Source of the DNA: Chloroflexota bacterium
GTDB lineage: Bacteria > Chloroflexota > UBA11872 > VXOZ01
Direction: 5' to 3'
DNA length: 64,000 nucleotides
Assembly (NCBI GenBank): GCA_026710945.1
Contig: JAPOQA010000013.1
Location: 1-64,000 of the forward strand
The notes beneath the pieces are model-generated. The model was not told the origin of the DNA and searched no databases. It saw nothing but the letters and a program-made list of their open reading frames with translations. Shown one piece after another: positions 36,733-46,022 of this stretch. Each line of letters opens with the position of its first letter. Positions within the stretch are counted from its first letter, which is position 1. Position numbers and translations under genes: made by a program.

Positions 36733-37848
36733 GTGAAGTACCTTCAGGTCCCAATAAGCGTCCTCGTCTTTGCTGTCCTGGTTTTTGCCGCACTTTCTCC
36801 GGCCTTGGAAGTGCAGGCGGAGGTCACGCTGCCTCCCGGCACTGTCGTTTCCCTGCAGGGCACTCCCCACCTTTGGTTTGCTGATGATGAAGGTGTCCTG
36901 CATTGGGGCGGCGATACACGCGCCCTTTCCGGGCGTCTCATAGACTGGAATAAGCGCGTAGAGGTCAGCTTAGAAGAGCTCCAGGTCTTGGATGTCGGCG
37001 ATCCATGGCTTTCCACCGGATTGCTGAAAGATGGCGATCCCATCTATCTGGTTAAGTGGGAAACGGAGTGGACGGACCCACAATTACTGCACATACAGTC
37101 TTTGAACGATGTGGAACTCTTCGGCATAGACAGCGGTAATTATGGAGAATTCGTGCTTGATCCGCCAACGTGGGAGGGCACGTACGGTCTGTCGGCGGAT
37201 AGTCTTGTGCGCTTGGCGCTCGAGCCAGCCACAACTCCCTCAAGTCCGGCCCCGGGAACAGGTCCCACGGCTCCCGATAGTAGGGAGGCAATTCTTCTAC
37301 GTTTGGTCAACAAGATTGAAGATGATGACGACGATGACGACTTGGACGACGACACTGAAACCGCAACGGCAACCGCAACAGCGACAGGAACAGGCGATCA
37401 AACGGCGACAGCGACGGCGACCGCGACCGACGACGGTACCTCAGTAACGCATACCGAAACGGACGATACGCCTGAGAGTCAGAATGTAGCGACCATTACT
37501 GCAACAGACACGGCAACAGCGACGGGGACAGGCGATCAAACGGCGACGGCGACGGCGACCGCGACGGGAACCGGTGATCTGACCGCTACGGCAACAGCCA
37601 CGGCGACAGACGACGGCACCTCTGCAACTCAAACTGGTACCGACGACACGCCTCCCGGCCAGAATGTCTCCACAACGACTGCGACCGACACGGCAACGGC
37701 GACTGCCACAGGCAACCAGACAGCAACCGCCACGGCGACGGCTACGGATGACGGTACTTCAGTGACGGTCACCGATACTGACTCAACCGACGATACCCCA
37801 ATCGAGAGCGGCTCGGAAGATGTCGATAGTGATGATGACAGCGACTAG
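36733..37848 (+). CDS. Secreted protein with Chloroflexi-type N-terminal domain and Thr/Ala/Asp repeats
   Basis: The 371-residue protein starts at GTG with GGGAGAT upstream. A Sec signal peptide (about 1-29, ending ALEVQA) is followed by a compact domain of about 140 residues (TPHLWFADDEGVLHWGGDTRAL, DPIYLVKWETEW, DVELFGIDSGNYGEFVLD). I have the impression this domain recurs in secreted Chloroflexi proteins. Residues from about 195 on are low complexity: an Asp-rich run, then three long units built on TATATAT, GTGDQ, DDGTS and DDTP, ending in an acidic tail. No anchor or sorting motif is seen. Function is unknown; surface or matrix association is possible. Confidence 0.75.
   Translation: MKYLQVPISVLVFAVLVFAALSPALEVQAEVTLPPGTVVSLQGTPHLWFADDEGVLHWGGDTRALSGRLIDWNKRVEVSLEELQVLDVGDPWLSTGLLKDGDPIYLVKWETEWTDPQLLHIQSLNDVELFGIDSGNYGEFVLDPPTWEGTYGLSADSLVRLALEPATTPSSPAPGTGPTAPDSREAILLRLVNKIEDDDDDDDLDDDTETATATATATGTGDQTATATATATDDGTSVTHTETDDTPESQNVATITATDTATATGTGDQTATATATATGTGDLTATATATATDDGTSATQTGTDDTPPGQNVSTTTATDTATATATGNQTATATATATDDGTSVTVTDTDSTDDTPIESGSEDVDSDDDSD
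37357..37800 (+). repeat. Coding low-complexity repeat of about 150-bp units
   Basis: Within the preceding gene, ACGGCAACAGCGACG-like triplet-rich tracts alternate with GACGACGGTACCTC and GACGATACGCC blocks, giving three imperfect units. The DNA repetition makes the segment prone to length change. Confidence 0.75.
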
Positions 37849-37892
37849 CCGCGAAACACCGGGAGTCTGCCGCACATTGAAGCGGGCATGAC

Positions 37893-39113
37893 GTGTCGAG
37901 CTTGCTTACCGCTCCGCCCTTGTCTCCGCAGGTGGCATTCCCGGACGATCAGCGCCTGAGCGACTTTCCTAGCCTCTTTGATGGAGATTGGGTCTGGCGC
38001 ACGTACTGTTCCAGGCTTGGTGAGCCGGAGGAGATACCGCAGCGGCTGCGCTTGCGCCAACTGAGCTACAATCCCAGACGGAGCGTAACGGCCACCTACG
38101 TCGCTGAGTGGCCCTGGGACGAATTCGTCACCCAGCAGCAGTTCGCTATCGAGCTCATCCGCGACCGGCCGCCGCGGTTCTTTTGCTACCCCGATGACCC
38201 CTCCCTGCCCGGCCTTGCGGAGGCAGCCTCTCCACTGGCGGCCAGCCGCTTGCTCAGCCGGTATGTGCTCGCGACGTCAGTACAGCGCGTGCGGTTGGAT
38301 CTTGTGCGCTACAGACCTGGCGGACATGCCGTATTGCGTCAAAAGCATGGCCGCGTGCGCTTCTACGTGCGGGTTATGCGGCCCGGCCGTGTGCCGCGAC
38401 TTATGGCTGCTGCAGAGCTCGTTGGGCAGACCGGATTTGTGCTGCCCCGTTTGGCAGGCTGCTGGGCCGAAGGTGGCGTCGTGTGGCTGGCCGAAATACC
38501 GGGCAAGAATGTGCGCCGCCTCATCCGCAGAGGAGAAGACGTAGACCTCAATCCAATTCTTGACAGTCTTGAGCAGCTATGGGAAACCCCTCCAGCGGCC
38601 GGCGACGCCCGCCCGTTGAACCTCCACGGAGCCTACCGTCGCGCCAGGCGCGTCTTCCGGCAGGTACTGCGAGATCACGCCGCAATCCGCCTCAAGCTGC
38701 AGGATGCAACCGCAGTGCTGGACGACTTTGCCAGAGCGTGGCAACCTTCATCCGTCGCTCACAATGACTTCTATGACGACCAGATGATTCGTGTTTTCGA
38801 CGGCAGACTTGCACTCGTAGACTTTGAGGAAACCGGATTAGGCGATCCAATGATCGACGTGGGCAATTTTCTCGCCCACATGCGTTGGACGGCACGGTTT
38901 GGGCGCGAAGGGGAGTCGAAGGCGAGCGGCGCTTATTACCAGGCCTTTCGCTCCGCAGCGTTGCAACGTTTTGGCTGGGAAGAGCGGGATCTCAATCTGC
39001 GTGAGGCCGTTTGTATCTTCCGGGTCTGCACCAACCCCGTGCGCCACCTTGCCCCGGACTGGCCGCAGCGACTGGATGCCGGCCTGTCGCTGGTGAATGA
39101 AGTGCTGTCTTAG
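37893..39113 (+). CDS. APH-fold phosphotransferase, substrate unknown
   Basis: The 406-residue protein has the aminoglycoside phosphotransferase/choline-kinase-like fold in its C-terminal half. The catalytic loop is VAHNDFYDDQM (in place of HGDLHxxN) and the metal loop is LALVDFEETGLGDPMIDVGNFLAH. The N-terminal half includes YRPGGHAVLRQKHG and LPRLAGCWAEGGVVWLAEIPG, fitting a lobe that holds ATP. Family members phosphorylate small molecules, sugars or protein kinases' substrates; no resistance role should be assumed. The GTG start follows the repeat-protein gene by 44 bp. Confidence 0.8.
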   Translation: MSSLLTAPPLSPQVAFPDDQRLSDFPSLFDGDWVWRTYCSRLGEPEEIPQRLRLRQLSYNPRRSVTATYVAEWPWDEFVTQQQFAIELIRDRPPRFFCYPDDPSLPGLAEAASPLAASRLLSRYVLATSVQRVRLDLVRYRPGGHAVLRQKHGRVRFYVRVMRPGRVPRLMAAAELVGQTGFVLPRLAGCWAEGGVVWLAEIPGKNVRRLIRRGEDVDLNPILDSLEQLWETPPAAGDARPLNLHGAYRRARRVFRQVLRDHAAIRLKLQDATAVLDDFARAWQPSSVAHNDFYDDQMIRVFDGRLALVDFEETGLGDPMIDVGNFLAHMRWTARFGREGESKASGAYYQAFRSAALQRFGWEERDLNLREAVCIFRVCTNPVRHLAPDWPQRLDAGLSLVNEVLS

Positions 39114-39154
39114 CCGGTACCCGTGGTGGGTTGCAATCAGTCTGGTATTGGCTT

Positions 39155-39946
39155 TCAGTGGTGGTCCACTCTTGGACCGTACTGCAAGCCGCGAATGTCT
39201 TCCACAACCTCGATGATGGCCTGGCTCACCGTCTCCAGAATGCGCTCGCCTTTCCAGGCCGCGCCGAGGGTAGGATCGCCGCCGGTGCCGTCTGCCGACA
39301 TCTTGCTGAGGTGGTCCACGTATTTCACCGGCGAGCCGCCCATCAGGTCGCGGTAGTGCCATTTGGTGCGGATTCTGTAGTCGGCTTGCGCCTTGTCCAT
39401 TTGCACGCGTGCCGGATCGAGCGCCAAGTAGATTGAGGTCTCAAATTCGCCGGCGTGATCCATGCCGCCGGGATACTCAGATTCCCGCCATTCTTCAACT
39501 TCTTCCTTTGCAAGGTCCCAATAGGATACGAGAGCGCACGCGGCGTCGGAGTGCAGTGTGGCGAGGCGCGCGGCGACTTGCAGCAGTGGGTCGTTTGAGG
39601 CGTGTCCGTTTACAAAGAGGATGATTGGAAAGCGATGGCGCGCAAAGCTCACCGCCACGTCGTAGCAATAGTCGATGAAGTGCTGCGCCTGGACTGAGAT
39701 AGTGCCGGGAAAGTCCATATTGTGCTCGTTGAAGCCGTAGTGGATCGGCGGCGCGCAGAGGAGTTTGCTAGAAGCGGCTTGTGCCGCGCGCTCGCAGACG
39801 GCGAGCGCCGCGACGTTATCAGTGTCTATCGGTAAATGCGGACCGTGCTGTTCGATGGCCGCTACGGGCAACAAGACGGCCTTTTGCTCCCGCGCTGCCT
39901 GTCGCACTTCCGGCCAGGTGAGCTTTGCGTAGCGCCATTCCGCCAT
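39155..39946 (-). CDS. Creatininase-family amidohydrolase
   Basis: The 263-residue protein has the family's metal-binding signatures: AAIEQHGPHLPIDTD near residue 29, FVNGHASND and MDHAGEFETS. Members hydrolyse creatinine or amide bonds in compounds such as mycofactocin precursors and FAPy intermediates. ATG 39946 is preferred, with AAGGAA upstream; a longer in-frame start at 40096 would run through a palindromic repeat and is unlikely. The gene converges with the phosphotransferase gene and diverges from the substrate-binding protein gene. The substrate is unknown. A sarcosine route from creatinine is one possibility, given other demethylation genes in the window. Confidence 0.87.
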   Translation of the reverse strand: MAEWRYAKLTWPEVRQAAREQKAVLLPVAAIEQHGPHLPIDTDNVAALAVCERAAQAASSKLLCAPPIHYGFNEHNMDFPGTISVQAQHFIDYCYDVAVSFARHRFPIILFVNGHASNDPLLQVAARLATLHSDAACALVSYWDLAKEEVEEWRESEYPGGMDHAGEFETSIYLALDPARVQMDKAQADYRIRTKWHYRDLMGGSPVKYVDHLSKMSADGTGGDPTLGAAWKGERILETVSQAIIEVVEDIRGLQYGPRVDHH

Positions 39947-40026
39947 GACTTTCCTTTTCGTCGGCGTTCCACGGAGGACTGCATCCGTCCATCTAGTATA
40001 GACAAACGGAGTCATGGCGACATCCG

Positions 40027-40053
40027 CAGGGGCGGGTCGCGAACCGCCCCTAC
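40027..40053. repeat. Palindromic repeat (GGCGGTTCGCGAACCGCC type)
   Basis: A near-perfect palindrome centred on TCGCGA, in the intergenic region between divergent genes. Two further copies lie at 43640 and 43778. The whole intergenic stretch from 39947 to 40161 holds no gene. Confidence 0.8.
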
Positions 40054-40161
40054 CATGCGGAGTCTTTGCCGCTCCGTAGGGTGTGGTTGCACTCAAACCA
40101 AATTGGGACTAGAGTTTGAGTGAGAGTCTGGGACGTGTTCGTGAAGTATAAGGAGAGGAAT

Positions 40162-41526
40162 ATGCGAGATAAAATTCTCAGACGGACGTTCCTCGGTGGT
40201 GTAGGCGCGACGGCGGCAGGTGCGTTGTTTGTCGCCTGTGGCCAGGCGGCCCCGATGGAATCCGCAGATGCGCCGGCGGAAGAGGAAGCGCCGAAAGCAG
40301 AGGAAGCACAACCCGCACCGGCAGAGGCTGTCGAGCTAGAGGTGTGGACGACCGCCCGGTGGGACCTTTCACAGGGCCTGGGCCTGGAGGTCAAGCAAGA
40401 GATCGAGGCCCTGGTCGAGGGTCTTACGGTCAAAGACCTCATCCCGGAAGGCAACCGCTTCACCATCTTAATTGCCGCGCAAGCAGCGAATGCGTCTCCT
40501 GACATCGGTCAGGTGGGCGTCTGGCAGAACCAGCAGGTGGCGGCCGGCGGCATCGTCGATAGCCTGGAACAGTATTACGCCCAATCGCCGGTCATCAATA
40601 AGGATGACATCTGGCCGTCCTTGCGCATCGACATGGACCACAAAGGCCAGGTGTGGAGCATGCCTTTCGGCCCGGACGTGCGCTTCTTCTACATCCACGA
40701 CAATCTCTACCTGGATGCGGGCCTCGATCCGGAGAACCCGCCGGTGACGTGGACGGACATAGAGGATGTAATCTCCAAGTCATTCAAGGGCGGCAATACC
40801 ATTGAGCAGGTGGCGTGGGGTCCGTTGTGGGCTAACCGTCACGTGTGGATGGTGCCCATGTGGCAGCTTGGTGGCGAGAACATTAACGAAGACGCCACCA
40901 AGATCACCCTCAATACCGAGGAAGGCCGCGAAGGCATGGCGTGGCTGAAGAAGGTGCACGACATGCAGGGCGGCTACGACGCTTTGCAGGAGTTCAAGGG
41001 CGATGAGAATGCCCGGGCACACTTCTACGGCAGCCGTTTGGCAAACCTCTACGATACCGGCTCCATCCGGTTTGAGAGCATCGCCAAGGAAGCGCCGGAC
41101 CTTGAGTATCACTGGGGTCACTGGCCCAAGCCCGCCGACGGCTTCAACCGCACGTACGGCGGCTGCCATACGTGGGTGCTGCCCGTGGGCGCTACGCACA
41201 AAGACCTTGGCTGGACGTTCATGGAGCACTTCGGCGTAGATGACGTGAATATCCGCTGGGCCAAGCACTTCGACCGCCTCCCAATTCGCGTTGACACGTC
41301 GTACAGTGAGGCCTACCACGGCGGCGATCCGTTCGTCATCCATCAGGTTGACGTCATGGAAGGCCGACGCTTTGTGGTCTCTGCCCCCGGCGCGAACGAG
41401 ATGCTCGGCATCATGAGCGGCGGCGTGCCCGACATGCTCACCGGCAAGACCACCATCGAGGAAGGCTTGCGCAACACTGAGGCACAAGCGCAGACGGTCC
41501 TCGACGAGTGGCTGGCGCGCGAGTAA
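40162..41526 (+). CDS. Extracellular substrate-binding lipoprotein of an ABC importer
   Basis: The 454-residue protein has a twin-arginine-like signal (RRTFLGG at 7-13) and a lipobox with Cys26 (ALFVACG), then an Ala/Glu/Pro-rich linker and a family-1 type solute-binding domain (VELEVWTTARWDLSQG, MPFGPDVRFFYIHDNLYLDAG, YGGCHTWVLPVGATHKDLGWTFMEHF). Such proteins capture sugars or similar solutes outside the membrane. ATG 40162 is fixed by AGGAGAGG 4 bases upstream. No permease or ATPase genes are adjacent. A terminator-like hairpin follows the stop, so the gene is a monocistronic orphan. Confidence 0.9.
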   Translation: MRDKILRRTFLGGVGATAAGALFVACGQAAPMESADAPAEEEAPKAEEAQPAPAEAVELEVWTTARWDLSQGLGLEVKQEIEALVEGLTVKDLIPEGNRFTILIAAQAANASPDIGQVGVWQNQQVAAGGIVDSLEQYYAQSPVINKDDIWPSLRIDMDHKGQVWSMPFGPDVRFFYIHDNLYLDAGLDPENPPVTWTDIEDVISKSFKGGNTIEQVAWGPLWANRHVWMVPMWQLGGENINEDATKITLNTEEGREGMAWLKKVHDMQGGYDALQEFKGDENARAHFYGSRLANLYDTGSIRFESIAKEAPDLEYHWGHWPKPADGFNRTYGGCHTWVLPVGATHKDLGWTFMEHFGVDDVNIRWAKHFDRLPIRVDTSYSEAYHGGDPFVIHQVDVMEGRRFVVSAPGANEMLGIMSGGVPDMLTGKTTIEEGLRNTEAQAQTVLDEWLARE

Positions 41527-41593
41527 GAAACTACACTAGGCGGTCTTGCGCAGGCGTTGCGGCGCTGGCGCGACCGCTCTGACGGTGGAAATG

Positions 41594-41640
41594 GAGCACC
41601 CAATACCTCGCCAAGCGGCGGGAGTGCTGGGTGCTCTGTT
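41594..41640 (+). terminator. Terminator after the substrate-binding protein gene
   Basis: GAGCACCCA (41594-41602) and TGGGTGCTC (41628-41636) form a 9-bp stem with partial inner pairing, followed by TGTTATTCTTG. It lies about 70 bp past the stop codon and separates this gene from the DUF3604 gene. Confidence 0.65.
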
Positions 41641-41723
41641 ATTCTTGTCAGCAGCCTGTAGGAGAAGATTCTTGTGAGGCACGATTTCAATTTTGGCATT
41701 TGGATCAGGTGAGGAGTGAAATA

Positions 41724-43274
41724 GTGACCGCCGCAGAATTCGACCCCAACCTCATTCGGCTGCCGCTGGACTACCAGGGAACACCGGAGCTAGCGGAAAT
41801 CCGCGTGACCGTGCCCAGCATAGTGCCGCCGGACGTGAGCAACGGCGAATTCGCGATCGGCCTTGAGTTGCGGGATAGGTGGGGGTTCCACCTGCCGCAG
41901 CAGAGCGCCCACCTGGTACTTTCCATAGAGGGAGCAAGCGGTGAGGTCCCGGCAGATGTGCCTATGTTGCCGGAGTACGACAGCCATCATGCTGTGCGGG
42001 GTGCGGTTGCGGAGAAAGATCGGGTCTTTCGCGTGCGCGCGCGAGATCGCGAGACCGGCATCGAAGCCGTCAGCAATCCGGCCTGGGCGCCTGCGTTCAT
42101 GTACAAAGGCGACCACAAGCTCTACTGGGGCGACCTGCACTGTCACCGTCTGGAGAATCCCAGCCGCAAGCGCACCGATCCCCTCCTGTGGAGCTACGGG
42201 CCTGCCACTGTAGATGAAGTGTACAGATTTGCCCGCGACGTGGTGCACTTGGACTTCACGGCGCTGACCGACCACGACTACGCGCTAAGCACGGACGAAT
42301 GGCGCGAAATACAAGAAGGCGCGGAGTACTTCAACCAACCGGAGCGATTCGTAACGCTGCTGGGTTACGAGTGGTCGTGGAACCGGGGTCCGGACGCCGA
42401 CTGCGGCCACCGCAACGTGATCTTCCGCCACGGCGACATGCCGCTCATCTCCAGCAACTGGAAGGGCTCCAATACTCCCCAAGACCTCTTCAACGTCTTC
42501 AGAAGCCTTTCCCGAACCGGCAGGGACATTCTTTCGATACCCCATCACCCCGCCCGCCTGGGCAATCGCATCTGGCACAATTGGGAGACCATGGACCCGG
42601 AGTTCGAGCGTCTGATGGAAGTTTACAGCCATTGGGGCAGCAGCGAGCACGAGGGCGAGCCCTACGCCCTCAAGGGGAGGAATGAACGGACGCAATGGGA
42701 CGAGCCTCAAGCGGAGTATCCTCCTTTCGAGGCCACTGGACATTTCTTGCAGGATGGGCTGCGGCAAGGATTTCGGTTTGGCTTCGTGGGAGGCAGCGAG
42801 AGTCACGACGGCCGTCCCACGAGCAGCGTGCAGATTGCACACTTGCCCATTAAGCTGACGACCTTCAACCACCACGCCGGCATGACGGGTCTCTGGTCGC
42901 GCCGCCGCGAGCGCGACGCCATGTTCAGTTCGCTCTGGAACCGCCGCGCCATTGGCACCACCGGTGTGCGCATTTACCTAGACTTCAGTGTGGACAACCA
43001 GCCCATGGGCGAGACGATCAGTGTGCAAACGCCGCCCAAACAGATGCGCGTGCGCGTGCACGGCACCGCGCCGCTTGCCAAGGTTGTCGTGGTCAAGAAC
43101 AATCACGACTGGCATGTGGTTGAGAAGCCCGGCTGGGAGTGCGTCTTCTCGTTGGATGACATGGAAATGCCCCAAGACCGTGCCGACTGGTACTACGTGC
43201 GGGTAACGCAGGAAGACGGCGAGATGGCGTGGTCGAGCCCCATTTGGATTGAGGACGCCCGCCGCGTCTTCTAA
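41724..43274 (+). CDS. DUF3604 PHP-like metallohydrolase
   Basis: The 516-residue protein has an N-terminal beta-rich region (1-130) and a PHP-like domain. Metal motifs are seen in LYWGDLHCH, DFTALTDHDY, LLGYEWSWN, SIPHHPA and GFVGGSESHDGRPTS, all intact. DUF3604/CehA-McbA-like proteins are predicted phosphodiesterases or esterases; the substrate is unknown. The GTG start has GAGGAG 7 bases upstream. An in-frame extension to 41631 would begin inside the terminator stem and is rejected. It lacks a signal peptide. Two diverged relatives follow. Confidence 0.85.
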   Translation: MTAAEFDPNLIRLPLDYQGTPELAEIRVTVPSIVPPDVSNGEFAIGLELRDRWGFHLPQQSAHLVLSIEGASGEVPADVPMLPEYDSHHAVRGAVAEKDRVFRVRARDRETGIEAVSNPAWAPAFMYKGDHKLYWGDLHCHRLENPSRKRTDPLLWSYGPATVDEVYRFARDVVHLDFTALTDHDYALSTDEWREIQEGAEYFNQPERFVTLLGYEWSWNRGPDADCGHRNVIFRHGDMPLISSNWKGSNTPQDLFNVFRSLSRTGRDILSIPHHPARLGNRIWHNWETMDPEFERLMEVYSHWGSSEHEGEPYALKGRNERTQWDEPQAEYPPFEATGHFLQDGLRQGFRFGFVGGSESHDGRPTSSVQIAHLPIKLTTFNHHAGMTGLWSRRRERDAMFSSLWNRRAIGTTGVRIYLDFSVDNQPMGETISVQTPPKQMRVRVHGTAPLAKVVVVKNNHDWHVVEKPGWECVFSLDDMEMPQDRADWYYVRVTQEDGEMAWSSPIWIEDARRVF

Positions 43275-43915
43275 GCAATTTACGCAGCTTGCCCTCTGAA
43301 CGTTGGCGATATTCATTCAGGTGGATGGGAATTCCGTCGTTTGTATGTTGAATGAGTCCTACAGATGAGCGAAGGTGCGAGGGTAGCGCGAGGGACGCGT
43401 CGTCCTTAATTCCGGCGCAAGCCGGAATCCATCTTCACTTTCCCTCAACCACACTTCACCACTGAATCTTCAGCCCTCATGCTCACGCACAGGAGCGGGG
43501 GACAAGCCCCCGCGCTACGGCGGAAGCGGAGAACATCGGCCATTCCCGTGTAAACGCGCCCCCGTGCGGGGACGCGGAATCCATCTTCTCCGTTTCATGC
43601 TGTGCCTGCACGTTTTCAAGCGTGGGCTTGCAGTCCTGCGTAGGGGCGGTTCGCGAACCGCCCCTACAACTTGTGTGGCCTGAGCAAGGCCATGGTGATT
43701 CCCGTGATAACGGGAATCCATCTTCTCCGTCTTATGCTGTTCCTGCATGCTTCGTAAGCGTGGCGATGCAATCCTGCGTAAGGGCGGTTCGCGAACCGCC
43801 CCTACAACTGGCAATATGCAAAAGCGCCCTGCGGCATGCTGTGATACGATACCGCAGGGCAATAGCGCCGAATTCAAGGGAATTCAAGCAGTTGGATGAA
43901 AGGTGGCGGTGAGTA
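43275..43915. repeat. Dense repeat region before the tandem DUF3604 pair
   Basis: The gap holds one copy of a 177-bp composite (43342-43518; the partner is at 50402-50578) and a ~96-bp direct duplication (43576-43671 and 43713-43809). Both copies of the duplication end in a 28-bp palindrome centred on TTCGCGAA (43640-43667 perfect, 43778-43805 with one mismatch). A 9-bp hairpin GCCCTGCGG/CCGCAGGGC (43826-43860) follows. No gene is supported. Confidence 0.75.
43640..43667. repeat. 28-bp perfect palindrome
   Basis: Each 14-base half is the exact reverse complement of the other, centred on TTCG|CGAA. A second copy lies 138 bp downstream and a third near 40040. This is the pattern of REP-like elements. 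Confidence 0.9.
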
Positions 43916-45730
43916 ATGTCTGCGAGTGCCAACGGACGGTTTCAGGTTAGTGCGGAAGGACTGCTGCAGGTTGCGGAGACTGTGGCTCTGAAGTTGCACT
44001 ACACGCCTCCTGCTGGCGGCATGCAGTCCGGTGGCAACCTCTGGTTTTTCTACGACATCCGTCAGTTTGGCGATCGCAGGCACGCATTTGAAGCATCGGG
44101 CGGCATCACTGTCGAGGGGCCGGCTGGAACTTCCTGGGAAGCAGAGGCGCTCGTCAACGGCGGCACGGTGCGGACGTTTGATATTCATCCTCCAGCACCC
44201 GAATTCCTCCATGCGGTGCACGTGAGGTGCGCTAGCGGTTCGGTCGCGGCAGGCGAGCAGATTGCCGTAGAGCTGCGCAGCGTACCCGAGGGCTTCCTAT
44301 TACCGGTAAATGCCATCGACTCCTTCCGCTTCTGGTTGGTGGAAGACTTGGCTGGAGAACTTGAGCTATACCATCCCGACCGCGAAAAATATCACTACTT
44401 TCTACCGCGTGAGACGAAACTCTCGGTTTTGGAGAGTAACCCGCTCACGATTACTGCCGCCGAACCGGCTGTGCTCCAAGTGACCACTCCCTCTCTTGCC
44501 GCGGGACAAGCAACGACCCGGGTCGTCGTTACGGATAGGTTTGGCAATCCTGTCCACGACCCGGAAGGTGAAGTTGCCCTGCGTACCGGCAGTGGTGAGA
44601 CAACTGCTGCACTCAATTCTTTCAGCGCTGAGGGTACGGTGCAGGTGCAGGGTCCTGCCGATCGTGTAACGGCGGCATACGGGGACATCCAGGCCGTGAG
44701 CAATCCGGTGCGCGTTGACAAAGACACCGAGCCGTACACGCTCTATTGGGGAGACCCCCACGGCATGCTCTTCAACCAGCGCCCGATTGTCGAGCACTTC
44801 GCATGGGGCAAGGACGTAAACGATCTCGACTTCGCAGGGGGCCAGCTCTTTTCCTACAGCATCTGCATAAGCGAGAAATGGGAAGAATTGCAGGACGCAT
44901 GGAAGAAGTATGATCTACCGGGCGAATTCGTCGCCTTGCCGTCGGCGGAATTCGCCACCGGTCCCGACGGCAGTCACCGTCACGGCTTCTTCCCCGCGCC
45001 TGAGGGCCAGCCGCCGGTCTTCTGTGAGGACCGCCCCGCGGCCAACGACCCCAAACTGCACGCCCGGTACCATCCCGATACCGTTTACTGCAACGACTAT
45101 CAAGAGTTCTATCGGGAAATGAAACGGCGGGGCGCGCTCATTCACGGTCACTTTCACACCCACTTCTACGTGCAGGAACACCTGGCCGAGATCTACCAGA
45201 AGCAGCAGACAGACGGTGTTACGGAAGAGGAAAAGATAAACCAATTCCTGATGCGGGGCGTCAGGCTCGGCATTGTCAGCGGAAGCGACACGCACGACAA
45301 CCGGCCCGCGAACCCCTATAAGGAACCGGGGCCGTCCGGCCCGGCCGGACTGACGGGAGTGTGGGCGGAGCGGCTGGATAGGCCCACACTGTTCGATGCG
45401 CTCTTCAACCGGCGCTGCTACGCCACCACCGGCGTGCGCATCATCGTGGACTTCCGTGTGAACGACAGTTGGATAGGCTCCACGGTAAAGTCCGACGGCT
45501 TTGGCTTTACTGCCGACGTCGTCGGGACTGAAGACATCGAGCAGATTGACCTGGTGGTAAACGGAGACACGGCCAAGAGCTACACACCCAATCGGCAGCA
45601 CGTGCAGTTGGAGGACGAGGTACCATTGCGGTTTTCGCCGGTTGGCGCCAACTACTGCTACTTGCGTGTGCGGCAAGTGGACGGCAACCGCGCATGGACG
45701 AGCCCGGTCTGGTTGGAGACCCTGGCCTAG
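43916..45730 (+). CDS. DUF3604-related protein, tandem paralogue A
   Basis: The 604-residue protein has an N-terminal beta-sandwich-like half (NLWFFYDIRQ, WEAEALVNGG, RVVVTDRFGNPVHD, with invasin/Ig-like spacing) and a DUF3604-like C-terminal half. The PHP motif I is changed to LYWGDPHGML and motif II (TDHD) is replaced by DFAGGQLFSYS. Later motifs HGHFHTHF and GSDTHDNRPAN are kept. The metal site is therefore altered, and activity may differ from the 41.7-kb gene. No signal peptide is visible. A GGTGGCGGTGAGT region precedes the ATG, with a moderate ribosome site. The next gene is a close copy (roughly 70% identical by eye). Confidence 0.8.
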   Translation: MSASANGRFQVSAEGLLQVAETVALKLHYTPPAGGMQSGGNLWFFYDIRQFGDRRHAFEASGGITVEGPAGTSWEAEALVNGGTVRTFDIHPPAPEFLHAVHVRCASGSVAAGEQIAVELRSVPEGFLLPVNAIDSFRFWLVEDLAGELELYHPDREKYHYFLPRETKLSVLESNPLTITAAEPAVLQVTTPSLAAGQATTRVVVTDRFGNPVHDPEGEVALRTGSGETTAALNSFSAEGTVQVQGPADRVTAAYGDIQAVSNPVRVDKDTEPYTLYWGDPHGMLFNQRPIVEHFAWGKDVNDLDFAGGQLFSYSICISEKWEELQDAWKKYDLPGEFVALPSAEFATGPDGSHRHGFFPAPEGQPPVFCEDRPAANDPKLHARYHPDTVYCNDYQEFYREMKRRGALIHGHFHTHFYVQEHLAEIYQKQQTDGVTEEEKINQFLMRGVRLGIVSGSDTHDNRPANPYKEPGPSGPAGLTGVWAERLDRPTLFDALFNRRCYATTGVRIIVDFRVNDSWIGSTVKSDGFGFTADVVGTEDIEQIDLVVNGDTAKSYTPNRQHVQLEDEVPLRFSPVGANYCYLRVRQVDGNRAWTSPVWLETLA

Positions 45731-46022
45731 GCGGCCTGGAGAGATGGACAGGTGGGCTTGGGTGCTATCCCGTGGCGGGCAGACGAGCGGAGTAGCAAGA
45801 GGAGAGGTTTCTCCCGGGCACTGCGCAATGAGCGCATCATCCAAGCAGGTGGGCAGTGGTAGGGGGCAGTACGCTACGGCGCGAGGACTCCGCGTCCGAT
45901 TGCGAGGTCGCCGTGCCCGCTCGTGTGCGGGCTGCCGGGACGCACGCTGGTGGTACGATACCGTAGCATGGGGATACTGTTAAGCCGTCACTTCAAGCGG
46001 TAGAGCCCAAGGAGCGGAGACG
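45731..46022. other. Intergenic region between the tandem paralogues
   Basis: The 292-bp gap contains no gene. TACGATACCG followed by -AG occurs here (45953-45964) and also before the first paralogue (43844-43855), which may be a shared promoter-proximal element carried along in the duplication. Confidence 0.35.

Noticed and set aside
37893-39113. Antibiotic resistance kinase
   Set aside because: The APH fold is shared by many kinases of metabolism, and the catalytic loop HNDFYDDQ differs from known resistance enzymes.
41594-41723. Longer start for the first DUF3604 protein at 41631
   Set aside because: The upstream part would translate through the terminator stem and has no ribosome site, whereas GAGGAG stands 7 bases before GTG 41724.
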